From Apricaphanius iberus (taxonomy: Eukaryota > Chordata > Actinopteri > Cyprinodontiformes > Aphaniidae), in contig JAPXFQ010001674.1 in assembly GCA_028564705.1 (NCBI GenBank), positions 1 to 64,000 on the forward strand: a DNA stretch of 64,000 bases, in the 5' to 3' direction. The translations under genes were made by a program, and so were the position numbers. Within the stretch, counting starts at the first letter, position 1. Every line of letters starts with the position of its first letter. This document shows, in pieces, positions 23,790 to 36,640 of the stretch. A model generated the notes under the pieces. That model was not told where the DNA came from, ran no database searches, and saw nothing but the letters and a program-made list of their open reading frames with translations.

Positions 23790-24185
23790 GTCTAAATTTT
23801 TTAGCAATTTTTTTTATCTTGAAGTAATTTAGTATTACAATACCAATAATATTTACAAGATTTGCATTTAACAGTATCTGCAATATGAAAAACAAAAGTA
23901 ATTAGATGATGCTCAGTGAACCCTACAGGACTAATACTGGATTCTAAAAGTCTGTTTCTATAAATGTCTGTAATGTAAAACCTGTCCAGTCTACCAGCTC
24001 TAATACTTCCATCTACAGATTTAATCCAGGTGTACTTTTAAGAAAGGGAATTTTTAACCCTCCAAACATCTACCATTCCAAACTCTGATGTAATATGGGA
24101 TAGCTTTGTGGAAGACTGAAGATGGGGTTACTCTCCTGTCCCATTCTATTGTAAAATTGACTGTACAGTTCCAATCATTATGATT
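23790..24185 (-). pseudogene. L1/Tx1-like LINE endonuclease fragment
   Basis: Minus-strand frames contain DWNCTVNFTIEWD, then after a frameshift VDVWRVKN and SIRAGRLDRFYITDIYRNRL followed by ISPVGFTEHHLITF. The order N-x-x-V-D-V-W-R and L-D-R-F-Y-I with a late D/E-H-H-L-I is that of the endonuclease end in the Tx1 branch of L1 LINEs. No RT follows. It is interrupted on its 5' side by the SINE at 24195-24526. Confidence 0.6.
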
Positions 24186-24194
24186 AGTTTCGTT

Positions 24195-24526
24195 TAAAAA
24201 AGACCATCCATTTTCTGAACTGCTTAGTCCTCAAGGGGGTTGCGGGTGCCTATCTCCAGCTGTCAACAGGCAGGGTACACTCTGGGCAGGTCACCAGTCC
24301 ATCACAGGGCCAGAGAGAGACAGACAGGACAAACAACCATACACGCACACCTAAGAACAATTTAGACTGATCAATTAACCTGACAGTCATGTTTTGGACA
24401 GTGGGAGGAAGCCGGAGTAGTCGGAGTGTACACATGCACGGGGAGAACATGCAAACTCCATGCATGTATCCTGGGCCGGGATACGAACCCACAACTTTCT
24501 TGCTGCAAGGCCACCGTGCATTTAAT
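24195..24526 (-). mobile_element. tRNA-derived SINE with GGAT tail
   Basis: On the minus strand: ACGGTGGCCTTGCAGCAAG, a B-box-like GTGGGTTCGTATCCCGG, a middle with ACATGCAAACTCC-type and GTGATGGACTGGTGACC sequence, and a tail AGAAAATGGATGG. A related plus-strand copy lies at 54989-55320. This dispersed repeat is very common in spiny-rayed fish. Confidence 0.7.
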
Positions 24527-25681
24527 GTTTACAGTTTTAAAGAATCATGAATTCATTAAAAAATGGAAAGAACTGTCTCAAATTATACGTGACTGAGAAA
24601 GATCTCAGAGAAGCACGTAATCTTATCAAAATTATAACAGATTACAACAGTTTAGTGGCTTTAGCTTTTACACCAAAAGCATAGTGCATGTAATTTGGAA
24701 TCTAAAGCTAGCCATTACCTCCAAATTTAACTACAGATGACTCTAAATCTGTTGTATTTCTGTGGTTGTTTTTGAAATAATCAATGGCTGAATAGTTTTT
24801 TTTTTAACAGCACTAGGCTGGAAGGATAAGAAAATTGTTTAACAAAGAAATTTGGGGAAAGAAAAATAGTTACTCAGTTTGACAATCTGTTGTGCTTGAA
24901 ATGTTTGGTAGCTTATACTATAAAATTAATTTAAATGTTTACATTTAAACTTATGCATACATACAGAGTTTTGTTCTCCCTAGAGTGAGAAAGGTTCATA
25001 ATGAAGAGTGTTGTTGACAGTAATATAATTTAGAGGCATTTTTTGTTTGTTTTTCTTTTTGATTTGTATACATTAACTTGTAAACAGAATCCTGTACAAC
25101 ATTACATAATTGCAGTACATTCTAACTGACGCAAATGCATAGATTGAAATTTGATTCTCAAAATGGGGAAAAAGAAAATCATTAGGATTAAAATATTGGA
25201 CATTTCTAAAAGCTTCAATTAAATTCGGTGTTTACTTTTTGAGAAACAAGTTGAGGACTGAAAAGATAATTGAAACTGCCTGTAAAATTCAGATTTTTGT
25301 TGTTTGTTTTATTTTCAGAAACATTATGCTTAGTAAAATTTAAAAGTTTCATATTTAGAATGAAAATATGCACGTTCTGCCTCTGTGCAAATGAACATCT
25401 CTGTTTTGACACATGGGAGTAATTGGTGGGTATAGTGCAATGATACTTTACTACCTACGAAATAAACCCCTACTTTAAAAAGTAGCCAGTTTCCGTAACC
25501 ACAATACCCTTTCCAAGTGATGTGCAGGGATTACATTGAATTGAACCAGAGTGGTCCCTAAAAATACTGTTTGGTGATGATTGATGTACATTTTTTTTAA
25601 TGAGTTGAAATAGTCCCATCAAAAATGCTGCAAAACATGGTTGACCATCTAAAAATAACTCTTTAAAAAAACCACTGTGCC
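24527..25681. other. Unassigned AT-rich spacer
   Basis: No gene, splice pattern or repeat family recognised. An apparent minus-strand frame at 25470-25691 has no motif I can name. Confidence 0.4.
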
Positions 25682-26167
25682 TATCACCCACAGAGTGCAG
25701 GTTTGGTGGAAAGAACGAACAGCACCATAAAAAGCAGACTAAAGAAATGCATGGAAGAAACCAAAAGGCCCCGGTCAGACTGTCTAGACCTGGTTAAACT
25801 ATACATGCGAATCACACCTACAGGGACAGGTTTAACACCATTTGAGATAATACATGGAAGATCATACAGACTTCCACTATTATCAGCTGACTTAGAACAA
25901 ATAATAGAACAAACAACTGTGGCAGACTACATGAAAAAGCTTTTGAACCTTAAAGAATTGTCAAATGCAAATTTACTGCCATCTGATTCTGCTCCCCCAC
26001 AGGACAAGCCACTGGTGAAACCACGAGACTGGACCTATATCAAAGTCATCAAAAGGAAAAACTGGTTCCGTCCAAAGTGGGAAGGCCCATACCAAGTGCT
26101 CCTGACCGCAGCGAAAATCGCTGAAAGACAAAGTTGGATACACCTCCGTCACTGCAAGCTCCAGTGA
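25682..26167 (+). pseudogene. Endogenous-retrovirus integrase C-terminal remnant
   Basis: The open frame begins in [13 protein letters not shown], the catalytic-Glu region of a retroviral integrase, passes [11 protein letters not shown] and ends with a DNA-binding C-terminal fold ([16 protein letters not shown], then [10 protein letters not shown]). This wording is that of gamma/epsilon-type retroviruses rather than Gypsy. The upstream catalytic Asp pair and the rest of pol are absent, so this is a truncated old copy. A stop follows HCKLQ directly; no envelope is recognisable downstream. Confidence 0.75.
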
Positions 26168-27000
26168 GTGCTTTTTACCCTATACCTATATTGCACCCCC
26201 AAAGGCAGAAGAAGCCGGGAAATAAGAACTGTGAACTAAAGGGTTATTATTTTTAACCATATATTTGATTCATTAATAAGAATTAAGCTGCCTACTTATC
26301 TTTGTAATGTTAACAAAGTAAAAGAGAGTTTTATGATAATAGATGAATTAATCATTAAAAAGTGTTGCTCTTTACATTGACAAAGTCTCAAGGTTCACAT
26401 TTTAATTTACTTCAGTTAAAGGATAATATTTAGTCGAAGGTTTTATTAGACAGGCCAAAAGCAGAAGTCACGTAGGACATTTGGTTAGAATTATTTTTGT
26501 AAGGTATTGGTCCAAATAAGGCAATTAGTAGTTGATTAATCAGATATGCAGGACTGTAGGAGATAGACTTAGCAACAGTTTGAAAGAACCAATCATGTTT
26601 TGTATACCATATTTAAAAGTGAAAGAGGAGGCTCCCATATATGTTAAACATGATTGTAAGCTGAGTGTCAGATGGTCGAGGACCCTGAGTTAATATGAGT
26701 AAAAACAGTTTGAGCTCCCATCAGATGGTGTTTGACCCCGAGATCTGAGAATATGTTAATCTTCTGACACAGGAGATTTAACTGAGGCGCCTCTACAACT
26801 TGGTAAGGAGTAACCATTATTAATGCTTTCTATATTGAATATGATTAAATAAAAAGTTGTGTTGAAGGCGTCATGCTCTGTTAATGAAGTGGCACCACTC
26901 TGAGTTTATTGAAAGACTGCGTTACAGAACCAGTCTGAGAAGTGTGTTAATCTGTGATCCTATTCAGGGGGTGGCCAGCTCTAACCAGGTGAAAGACGGT
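26168..27000 (+). other. Possible LTR-like sequence downstream of the integrase remnant
   Basis: Non-coding stretch with a TATA-like GTATACCATATTTAAAAGTG near 26610, then an AATAAA at about 26854, spaced like U3-R of an LTR. I see no partner LTR, no polypurine tract with certainty and no TG...CA boundaries, so the call is tentative. Confidence 0.25.
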
Positions 27001-29410
27001 CAAGGGACCAGAAGGCTGGGTGAACAGATGACCCGGTAGCTGAGCACTATCAAACACCTGCACATTGGGTTGGATCACAGGTCAAAAATCAGCTTTGGAA
27101 GCAGAGAAAAGACACAAGGACTCTACATAATGATGTTGGATGTTGATTTAAGAATAAAATACGTTATTGAATATGAATAAATTAAAATTAAACCTAGGTG
27201 AGTGAATGAGAGTGTGCACGTAACTGCTGACATTTTTTTCTCTTTTCTCTTCTGTTTCGCCCTGTCTGCACGCCAAAGGAGAAATATGTGGGCTGCTATA
27301 GTCAGGCCAGGTTTGGAGCTTAAAAAAAAAGTCCTCCGCCTCAGAGTGAGGTTAATAGAAGGCCAGCAGACGGTCCTGAGGGAGTGAGGATGTCATATGT
27401 TGCAAAACACTGCCTTAAGTTTACTTGATCAGGTAACCTCATGTTTTGTTTTCAGAATGTATTGCTGTGTTTGGTGTTTTGTCTTTTTAAATTGTTGGAC
27501 TGGGTAACCTGGATCACAAACTGTAAACAAAGGTCTGAAGTGCTAGAGACACACCTGAACTTCATCACACAGGTGCTTGTATTCTTCCAGTTCTTCCCTT
27601 CACTCCCTATAAATGAGAGGCCAGTTACCTGTGACAGGGAGACTTGGGTGGATGGGTTGCTGCTGGTCTCCTTCGCCTCCTGCTGCAGCTGCTACCACGA
27701 TCGGGCCCTAGATTCCTAAGCCATGGCGCTGGCTCCTGGCTTGGTGGTGTCGATCTCTGGACCTCGTCATACGACGCTCGCTAGTCTGTACAGGAAGGGA
27801 AGTAGTCATTCTCTTTATTGAGTGTGTGTGACCTCTGTATCTGCATTTTCTGATGCGCAGAAAAGATGCTGAGCTCTTTCTCTACTGTGTGTTGAGGGTA
27901 GGCGGCTGAGGGTGGAGTGGAAGACCTGGCACGAGATCTATGGATTGGACATCAGTGTTTTAACCCAAATGAGTCACAACACCAAGGGAGAGCAGGAGAT
28001 CTGGACTGGATTGGACTTTGCTGTTCCGGCACTGCAAACCTGGTTGCTGAAGGGACTGCAGGGGCAGGCATTAATGCTTCATTGCATTGGACTTCTTTTA
28101 ACTCATTTTTTTGCTACCTTTTTAAGGGTGTCTTTTTAAGAAATTAAGCAGTTTCTGAAATATCATCTGTGCTTCTCGCTGTGTTGGTGTGGCCCGGGAA
28201 TCAAGCCTTATAGGCGAACAACATATAAAAAAAGGGAATACAAAACAAATAAAGAATTGTTACAGGGACAGGTGACGAAACTATCTTTTCAAGATGCAAC
28301 GTCGGTGAGTAAAGTAAACTTTATAGACTTTAACTAACGTTATTAAATAATTTGCATCGCTTAGATGCAGGACTGGGTTTGAATATGAGTTAATAAGTAT
28401 TGTGTCAGAGTCCTGGTAGACTATAAACATAAGATAGGAAGCGCTTGTGAGTGTGTGTGTATGAATGGAGATAGCTTTGTTCTGAGTTCTGGAGTCGTGG
28501 TTTCGCTTTTCTTGATTAAATTTCGAGTATAAAAGTATGACTAAAAATAATAATCGATAAGTAAAGTAAAAGAAATTGAATTAAATGTACTAATATCAGA
28601 CAGAAAGTAAACCATAATGAAAGATTGCAGAATTGGGAGTATGTCTGATGGGAAATACGAATGTCTTAAGAAGATCCGGTTCATAAGGCTTGTTTCGTTT
28701 AAGATCATTTCGGGTCCTATAAAAGAACTTGGCTAGAGTCCCTCATAGAGTTGGTTCTGAGAAATTTATAGTTCAGGACCGATAGACCAATGATTGTTCA
28801 CAAACTGAGAAAGCAGCAGACGTTCTTTTAAAAATGCACAATGCAGATGGGTAGGTACAAAAGTATAATCTAAAGTTCTCCTACCTTCTTATCCTCCTGA
28901 TTTATAAAACTTGTGTAAAGAAGAGCGAAAATGCTTTCCCCTTTAATTTAAAAAAAATCAACTGAATATGCTTTCTCGTTTGTCCAATATAGAGACACTT
29001 TTGAGATGAAAGGTGAGGCTGAAACAAATAAGCTAATATTGCCCCTAAATAGATATTTTAATGTTAAACAGAGGATTTTTTGACCACAATTTATCTGTTG
29101 TAGAGGAGCTTTCTGTCAGGTCTAATGGAGTTCTGTTCGGAATGCCGGCACAGAATATGGACTCTGCTTAGATACCAAATTTTGGACAGTTCAGTCTTAG
29201 AGCTTCCGATTAAAATAATCTAAAAATAATCTAAAAATCTAATACTGAAAATTTTGATAAGGGGCAAAACAAAATGATTAATTAATGAAAACATGAAAAG
29301 GATGGCAGAAGGATGGGTTTTTATTAAATAAATAATGGCTAAATTCCTGAAAAGAAAATGTAAAAAAATTGGATAGATGTTGGGGTTGTCTATTGTTATA
29401 ATCATTTAAT
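27001..29410. other. Unassigned spacer
   Basis: No coding motif, tRNA or repeat family recognised. ORFs are under 100 codons and look random. Confidence 0.4.
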
Positions 29411-29478
29411 ATTCAATTCAGTTTTCAATTCAGTTTATTTATATAGCGCCATTTCACAACAGATGTCATCTCAAGGCA
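29411..29478 (-). mobile_element. L2 LINE 3' end fragment
   Basis: TTCAGTTTATTTATATAGCG and CACAACAGATGTCATCTCAA are the reverse complement of the L2 terminal tail also found at 6135-6242 and 59740-59815. Confidence 0.7.
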
Positions 29479-30330
29479 TACACACGAGATAAACAAGAAA
29501 TGTATTAAATTAATAAAAAAACAAATAGGAATGATAAAATATTGAGATGAACACTGAAAATAATGACTTTGTGTTATATTTCTAAAATCTGTTGCATTAA
29601 TTCACATAACTTAAATGAGAAGAAAGAGGAAATTTGTTCAGATATTTACAAATACTATTTAGTGTTTTATAGTCATAGCAAATTTACGTAAAAATACTAA
29701 GTGCATTTTAATCTTTGCAAGAGTTTAAGTGGTTTGGGATGTATTTTGCTGGTGAAAGATAAATAATAATAAAAAAAGAGAATGAAAATGTGTCAGTGTG
29801 AATATAGATATTCAAAACACTTGACCACATTATTATGCAAGTCAGTAGATTAAAAAATAAAATGTAGTTGACTATAGTGATGTTGTCCTGCTCACACTCC
29901 TGTCGGAAGGAATTAGCACCTGATCTTTCTGCTACTGTTTATTAGAGGAAAACTTTGGGAGAACATTTCTGCCATTTCCCAGGAGAATACAATTACAATT
30001 TGGGGGAGGATAATTCTCTCTTCTCGCCTAAAACCTGTAATGCTTGTGCTAAAAACTTCTGCTGTCTATCAAATATTCTCTCTTCTCTCTCAAAACCTGT
30101 AATCCTTGCGCCCAAAACTTCTGCTCTTTCTCAGATATGCTCTATTCTCTATCAAATTCTGTTTCTTGTTCACAGATTTTCTCCACGGTTGTAAACTGTA
30201 TCTCTGCGCAAATCAAAACTGCACTCATGAACCTCTCTTTTCTGCTTGTGGATTCTGTTACTGCACCTGGTTATAATACCCAACTGCAGCCGCTACAAAC
30301 CACGCCCCTACAAAAAACTCAGATTCAGGG
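29479..30330. other. Unassigned spacer, perhaps including part of the LINE 5' UTR
   Basis: No gene seen. 29990-30190 has a short imperfect tandem repeat around CTCTCTTCTC and AAAACCTGTAATGCTTG (three rounds about 65-70 bases apart). Confidence 0.4.
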
Positions 30331-30492
30331 CAGACGGAAAGTCGGCTGTGCAGGTGGAGTTGTTCTTCCGACGCGGTTTGGTGATAGAGGACGCTTCTGT
30401 TGAGCAGCAACGAAGGACGAGGTGGTGGCAGAGATACAGCACCGACGAGTTTAGGGCGCGATTGACATAAACTGGTTTGTGACTGGATCGGG

Positions 30493-31701
30493 ATGGCTAC
30501 ACAGGTAGTAGAGGACGAAGATGATATGGAATTTGATGATTGGTCACAGGTTGATAAAGGAGGAGGGCGAGGAGGTAAAACAAGTATGAGGCAGGGAAAG
30601 GAGGTTGGAGCACCGGATAGCCGGAATATTAAAAGAAGTTTAGAGGGAAGTAGTTCAGATGAAGAAAACCGCATAGTTCGCAAGAAGGTTGAAAGGGAGG
30701 AATTTGCAATAATAATCAAATTCAGGAAGGAAGATGAACAGATTAATCTTAGCCCAATAGCATTGTCCAGAGAGCTGAAAAAGAAGATAGGAGACATAGA
30801 AATGGCTAAGGTTCTTAGAGATGGGAACTTGTTGGTAAAATGCAGGAATGAAGATCAGAGAAATAAAGCCTTGCATATGGAGAATATTTGTAAAAAAGTA
30901 GTGACGGAAAAAAGAGCTCTGGGTGGGAATAAAATGTCCCGAGGTGTGATAACCGGCATACCCATTCACGAGGATTTGGAAAAAATTTAAAGAAGTATTC
31001 AAGGAGGCAACGTGACGAGGCTGAAAAGGTAGTTAAGAACAGTGAATGGGGAGAGAGAAGAAAGTTTGTCAATCCTTCTTGAGTTCCAGGACTCGAGACT
31101 TCCAGACAGAATAAAAGTAGGCTGTATGAGTTTTCCAGTCAGGCCTTATGTTCCACCTCCACTTCGATGCTACAAATGCCAGAGGTATGGGCATATAGCC
31201 GTGGCTTGCAAAGGTAAGCAAAGGTGTGCTAAATGTGGAGAGGATCACAGATTTGAAGAGTGTGGAGTTAATGTGCAGCCCAAGTGTTGCAATTGTGGTG
31301 GCCAGCACAGTGTGACATATGGGGGATGTGAAGTCAGGAAAAGAGCTGTGGAAATTCAGCATGTGAAAACAATGAATAACATAAGTTATGCTGAAGCAGT
31401 AAAAGCAGTGCAGGGACAAAAGACAATAGAAGAAACAGCTACAATCAGCCAAACTGTAAGATCAGAAGGAGGTCAACGAGAGCAAGCTAACAAGAAAGCA
31501 GAGCTGGAAGTGGATAAGTTGATTTTGTTTGTTGCCTATGTGATCAACTGTGCAGATCAAGTCAAACACAAAACAGAGAAAATCAAGATAATTGTGAAAG
31601 GGGCTGAAAAATTCTTGGGTATGAAAGACTTATCCTGGGAAAAAATCAACAGAAGACTTGAAGAAGTCTGGAAAACAGGGGGTCAGGGGGAAAAAACTTG
31701 A
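30493..31701 (+). pseudogene. I-like LINE ORF1 (nucleic-acid-binding, CCHC knuckles)
   Basis: One frame of 403 codons interrupted by two in-frame stops (TAA and TAG near 30988 and 31030), which read as point changes in Lys/Gln-type codons. The N-terminal part is acidic then basic, followed by an RRM-like segment. The C-terminal part has zinc knuckles: CYKCQRYGHIAVAC (C-x2-C-x4-H-x4-C), CAKCGEDHRFEEC, then CCNCGGQHSVTYGGC. Such proteins coat the LINE RNA. The stop TGA overlaps the ORF2 ATG as TGATG, suggesting reinitiation. Start chosen at the ATG in GGGATGGCT. Confidence 0.85.
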
Positions 31702-34700
31702 TGCTCATTCTGCAATGGAACGCAAGGAGCGTAATTGCAAATGGTCAGGAATTTAAAGGATTTATTAAAGATCTCAGAAGGAAACCTGAAATAATATGCA
31801 TTCAAGAAACTTGGTTAAAAGCAGTATTAGATTTTGGAATTAAAGGTTATAAAAGTATACGCAGAGATAGGGAAAAGGGTAATGGAGAAGGCTGTATAAT
31901 ATTGGTAAAACAGGAAATGCAATATAGAATAATAAAAAAGGGGACAGAGTGGGAAATGATAGTGATTGAAGTATGGACAAAGGATGGTTTTATCAAAATA
32001 ATCAACTTTTACAACCCATGTAAAAAGTTATCACTGGAAGGACTTGAGGAACTGGCAATAAATTTAGATGGGAAAGTTATTTGTTGTGGAGATTTTAATG
32101 CACATAGTACATTATGGGATAGGTATAATGACGGGAATGGAGAAGTGATTGAAGAACTAATGGAGTCTAAAAACATGGTATGCCTCAATAATGGAAAGGG
32201 TACAAGAATTGATGTCAGAAATGGGAGGGAATCTGCCATGGATCTCACTTTAGTGTCAGAAACTCTGGCAGGTATTTGTACTTGGGACATTGTTAAAGAG
32301 ACAACAGTAGGAAGTGACCACTATCCAATAATAATAGAAGTAGGCTTAAGACAGGAAATGTATGACACTGAAGGAGTAGAAAGATGGGTTTTCAGGAGTG
32401 TTGACTGGGAAAAATTTAAGCAGCTTAGTGATAAGGAAATGGAAAAAGTTAATATTTGTCAAGATGTAGATGAATTAAATCATGATATTTGTGAAGCCGT
32501 TCTAGGGGCAGCAAAACAAATAATTCAAAGGAATGGAGGGAGAAATAAAAAGAAAGTTGTACCATGGTGGACAAAGGTGTGTGATAATGCAATAAAGTCT
32601 CGGAATAAAGCATTTAGACTTGTTAAAAGAAATCATAATTTCCAAAATTTTATTGAATTTAAAAGGTTGCAAGCTAATGTGAGTAAAACAATTAAAAATG
32701 CAAAGAAGGAATATTGGAGGAAATTCTGTAATTCAATAGGAAGAGAAACCAAAATAGGTAAAATATGGGGAATGATTAAAAGAATGAATGGGATTAATAG
32801 AGAATATGGATATCCAGTATTAACTGAAAATGAAAATGTTTCAGTGACAGATGGGGAAAAAGCAGAGATGTTGGTACAGAGTTTCATCAAAGTTCATAGC
32901 TCAAGTAATATTAATGAAGAGGGTCGAAGAGGAAGGGAAGCTACATTAAATGAGAATGAAGAATTGTTACTACAAGAAGAAGATGCCGATGATTTAATAA
33001 ATATTTCATTCACAAAGGCAGAACTGAATCGTGTACTTAAGAAAACAAAGATGTCATCACCTGGAAAAGACCAGATATGTTACATTATGCTAAACCATCT
33101 CAGTGAATCATCTAAAGACATACTACTGGAGTTATATAATAAAGTTTGGGAGAAGGGGAAAGTACCACGAAAGTGGAAAGAAGCAGTGGTAATTCCGATA
33201 CAGAAGCCAGGGAAAGACTGTAAAAACCCAGGGAGTTATAGGCCTATAGCTTTAACATCTAATGTATGTAAAATAATGGAAAGAATGATAAATGAGAGAT
33301 TAACATATTACGTAGAAAACAAAGGATATGTATCAAAATATCAGAGTGGATTCAGAAGAGGTAGAAATACCATGGATCCTGCTTTATGTTTAGAGCATGA
33401 AATAAGAAAAGCACAAATAAATAGGGAAAGTGTAGTAGCCATATTTTTTGATTTGGAGAAGGCTTATGATATGATGTGGAAAGAGGGGTTATTAATTAAG
33501 CTACATAAAATAGGAATTAAAGGACCAATGTATAGATGGATAAAGGATTTTTTGTTGGAAAGATCTATACAAGTTAAAATAGGAAAGTGTTATTCAGATA
33601 AAACAGTTATTGAAAATGGAACACCTCAAGGGAGTATAGTGAGTCCTTTGTTATTTTCTATTATGATAAATTATGTTTTTATGGGTTTAGAAAATGGGAT
33701 GGGATTTTCTCTTTTTGCGAATGATGGGGCAATTTGGAAGAGGGGTAGGAATTTGAAATTTATAATGGGAAAAATACAAGAGGCTATCACTAAAATAGAG
33801 GAATGGTCATTCAAGTGGGGGTTTAAATTTTCTGTTGACAAAACAAAGACAATGATCTTTACAAAGAAAAGAGTTGTCGGTAATTTAAAACTTAAATTGT
33901 ATAATCAAGAATTGGAGAGAGTAAAGGAATTAAAATTTTTAGGTTTGTGGTTTGATGAGAGAATGACATGGAAAGTACATGTTCAGAAAATAAATGACAA
34001 GTGTAAAAAAGTTTTAAATGTAATGAGATGTTTGGTAGGAAATGAATGGGGAGCTGATAGAACATCAATGAAAACCATTTACATAGGATTAATTAGATCA
34101 GTATTGGATTATGGATGTATAGCGTTTGGATCTGCAGCAAAAACATCTTTGAGAAGGCTAGACAATATCCAATATCAGGCTTTGAGATTGTGTTCAGGTG
34201 CTATCAGAACAACCCCAACAGCAGCACTACAAGTGGAAATGGGAGAAATGCCACTGGAGTTGAGGAGAACACAGCTGTCATTAAATTACTGGGTCAATTT
34301 AAAAGGTCATAATGAAGATCATCCAACACAAGAAATACTGAAACAATGCTGGGAAAAGGAGAAAAAAGAAACAGAGTTTTGGATGGATCATTGAGCAGAA
34401 AGCAAAAGAGCTAGAAATAAATGAAATGAATATTTGTCCAACAGTACCACTCTCAGCAGTACATCCCTGGATACTTCCTGATCCTGTGGTAGACTTGACA
34501 TTGCTAGACAAAAAGAACAGAGATAAGGAATTCATTCTGCACCAACAAGTAATACAGACACACATAGAAAATAACTATTATAGCTGTATTCAAATTTATA
34601 CAGATGCTTCAAAGAACTCAGCTAACAAAGTTGGTATTTCGTTCATAGTTCCAGAATTCAACATAAAAATATGCAAACGAATTACTGATGGATTGTCAGT

Positions 34701-35445
34701 GTATACTGGAGAGATGTTGGCAATCTTGTTAGCATTACAGTGGGTTGAGGAGGTGAGACCTTTGAGAGCAGTGATATGCTCCGATTCAAGCTCTTCATTA
34801 ATCAGTATACAGAATAACAAGTCAGAGGGCAGATAAGATATATTAATGGAGATACAACAAACATTATATAGAAATCAAATGATGGGACTCAGTATAGTAC
34901 TTGTATGGATACCAGCACATATAGGAATAAGGGGAAATGAATTAGCGGACAAGGGTGCAAAGGAAGCAACAAAAAGAAATCATACGGACATGGAAGTTCC
35001 TTTTAGTTAAACAGAAATGTAAACTACGATAAAGTATAAATTGAGAGAATGGTGGCAAAAGCAGTGGGAAAAAGAACACACAGGAAGATGGTTTTACAGT
35101 ATCCAAAGGAGAGTTGGCATGATGAGAAACACGGGGAAAACCAGGAGAGAGGAAACAATCATATCCAGGCTACGCTTTGGTCACACCAGATTAAACAGCA
35201 CGTTATTTAAAATGGGAAAACACAACTCGGGGAGATGTGAATTTTGTCAGGAGGAAGAAACAATAGAGCATGTTATGCTTCATTATCAGAAGTATGTTGT
35301 TGAGAGGAGAGAAATGGTTTTTAATCTCAAAGAAATCAAGGTGAACTATGATTTGAGGGATATATTACAGAGAAGTACTGAGAAAAAGTGTTATCGATTC
35401 TTAATTCAGTACCTTAGAAGCACTAAATTGTTAGAAAGAATATAA
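31701..35445 (+). pseudogene. I-like LINE ORF2: endonuclease, RT, RNase H
   Basis: Residues 1-230: apurinic-type endonuclease (LQWNARS, IQETWL, GDFNAH, GSDHYP). Residues about 430-760: RT with motif A FFDLEKAYD, motif B GTPQGSIVSP and motif C FSLFANDGA, where the first catalytic Asp of F/Y-A-D-D is Asn (codon AAT at 33720). The first frame ends at 34394; a one-base shift there leads to the RNase H domain (IYTDAS, YTGEMLAILLALQW, VICSDS, then WIPAHIG and NELADKGA) and a C-terminal knuckle (CEFCQEEETIEHV). Three further in-frame stops lie near 34834, 35008 and 35020. It is dead on several counts. Confidence 0.9.
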
Positions 35446-35458
35446 TTGTGGATGTGCC

Positions 35459-36640
35459 GCCCATTCTACTTTTAGAAATCCTCGGAACTACCAGTAAACC
35501 TGGAGTCTGAGAGCGAAGTGCTCTGTTAGGAACAAATGAAACAATCAGGTCTCTTATGTATGATGGAGCTAGATTATTGAGAGCTTTATATGTCAGAAGG
35601 AGGATCTTGAATTCTATTCTAGATCTCACTGGGAGCCAGTGAAGATAAGCTAAAACAGGGGAAATGTGATCTCTTCTTTTAATATTCATCAGCATCCTAA
35701 CAGCAGCATTTTGGACTAACTTAATACTTTTAATTGTATTCTGTGGACTACCTGATAATAAAGAGTTACAGTAATCCAGCCTTGAAGTAATAAAGGCATG
35801 GACTAGTTTTTCAGCATCACTCCTGGACATGATGGTAATAATTTTTGCAATATTCCTAAGGTGAAAAAAGGAAATCCTAGATACTTCTTTAATGTGAGAT
35901 CTAAATGACATATCTTGGTCAAAAATAACAAAGAGGTTATTTGCTTTATTACTGGAGGCTAATGTAATGCCGTCCAGGTGAAGAGGTTGACTAAGTAGTT
36001 TCTTTTTCAGAGATTCTGGTCCAAAGACGACAACTTCTATTTTATCAGAATTCAGAAGCAAGAAGTTTAGAGTCATCCAAATGTTTATGTCTTCCAGACA
36101 TGCCTGTAGTCTACCTAACTGATTGGGTTCATCAGGATTTTTGTGTATCATCTGCGTAACTATGGAAATTTATCCCATGCTGCCTAATTATTTTACCAAT
36201 AGGAAGCATATATATAGTAAAAAGAATCGGCCCAAGCACTGAACCCTGTGGTACTCCGCTATTGAGGTACCTATTGAGGTTGAGGAAGATTTATCATTTA
36301 CCTGAACAAACTGAAATATGTTAGACAAATAAGATTTAAACCAGCCTAGTGCTGTTCCTTTTATACCGACACTTTGAAGCCTTTCTATGAGAATATTGTG
36401 ATCAACAGTGTCAAAGGCAGCACTGAGATCTAACAGGACCAGAATGGTCACCAGTCCATTGTCTGAGGCTATGAGAATATCATTAGTAACCTTCACCAGA
36501 GCTGTTTCAGTGCTATGATGAGCTATAAAGCCTGACTGAAACTTCTCAAACAGCTCATTATTGTTTAAATGCTCACATATCTGGTGTGCCACTATTTTAT
36601 CAAGAATTTTAGATAAGAAGGGAAGATATTAATGCCATAA
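35459..36640 (-). pseudogene. L2 copy C reverse transcriptase region
   Basis: 36188-36592 carries [15 protein letters not shown] and [16 protein letters not shown] (RT motif A); 35423-36151 carries SDKIEVVVFGPESLKK, FRSHIKEVSRISFFHLRNIA, LDYCNSLLSGSPQNTIKS and SPVLAYLHWLPVRSRIEF (palm end and thumb). The catalytic F-x-D-D block lies in a frame-shifted gap between the two. Closely related to the copy at 58525-59815. Confidence 0.85.

Larger units (their letters stand above)
30331..35458 (+). mobile_element. I-like LINE, nearly full-length, inactive
   Basis: Holds a 5' leader, ORF1 (30493-31701) and ORF2 (31701-35445) with endonuclease, RT and RNase H in that order. RNase H after RT plus a CCHC-bearing ORF1 is the layout of the I clade. 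Both ORFs carry stops or a frameshift. The 3' end is only about 13 bases past the ORF2 stop before L2 sequence starts, so the 3' UTR is missing. The left boundary is approximate. Confidence 0.85.

Noticed and set aside
32009..32890. Minus-strand frames of 85-93 codons
   Set aside because: Antisense shadows of the I-like LINE ORF2.
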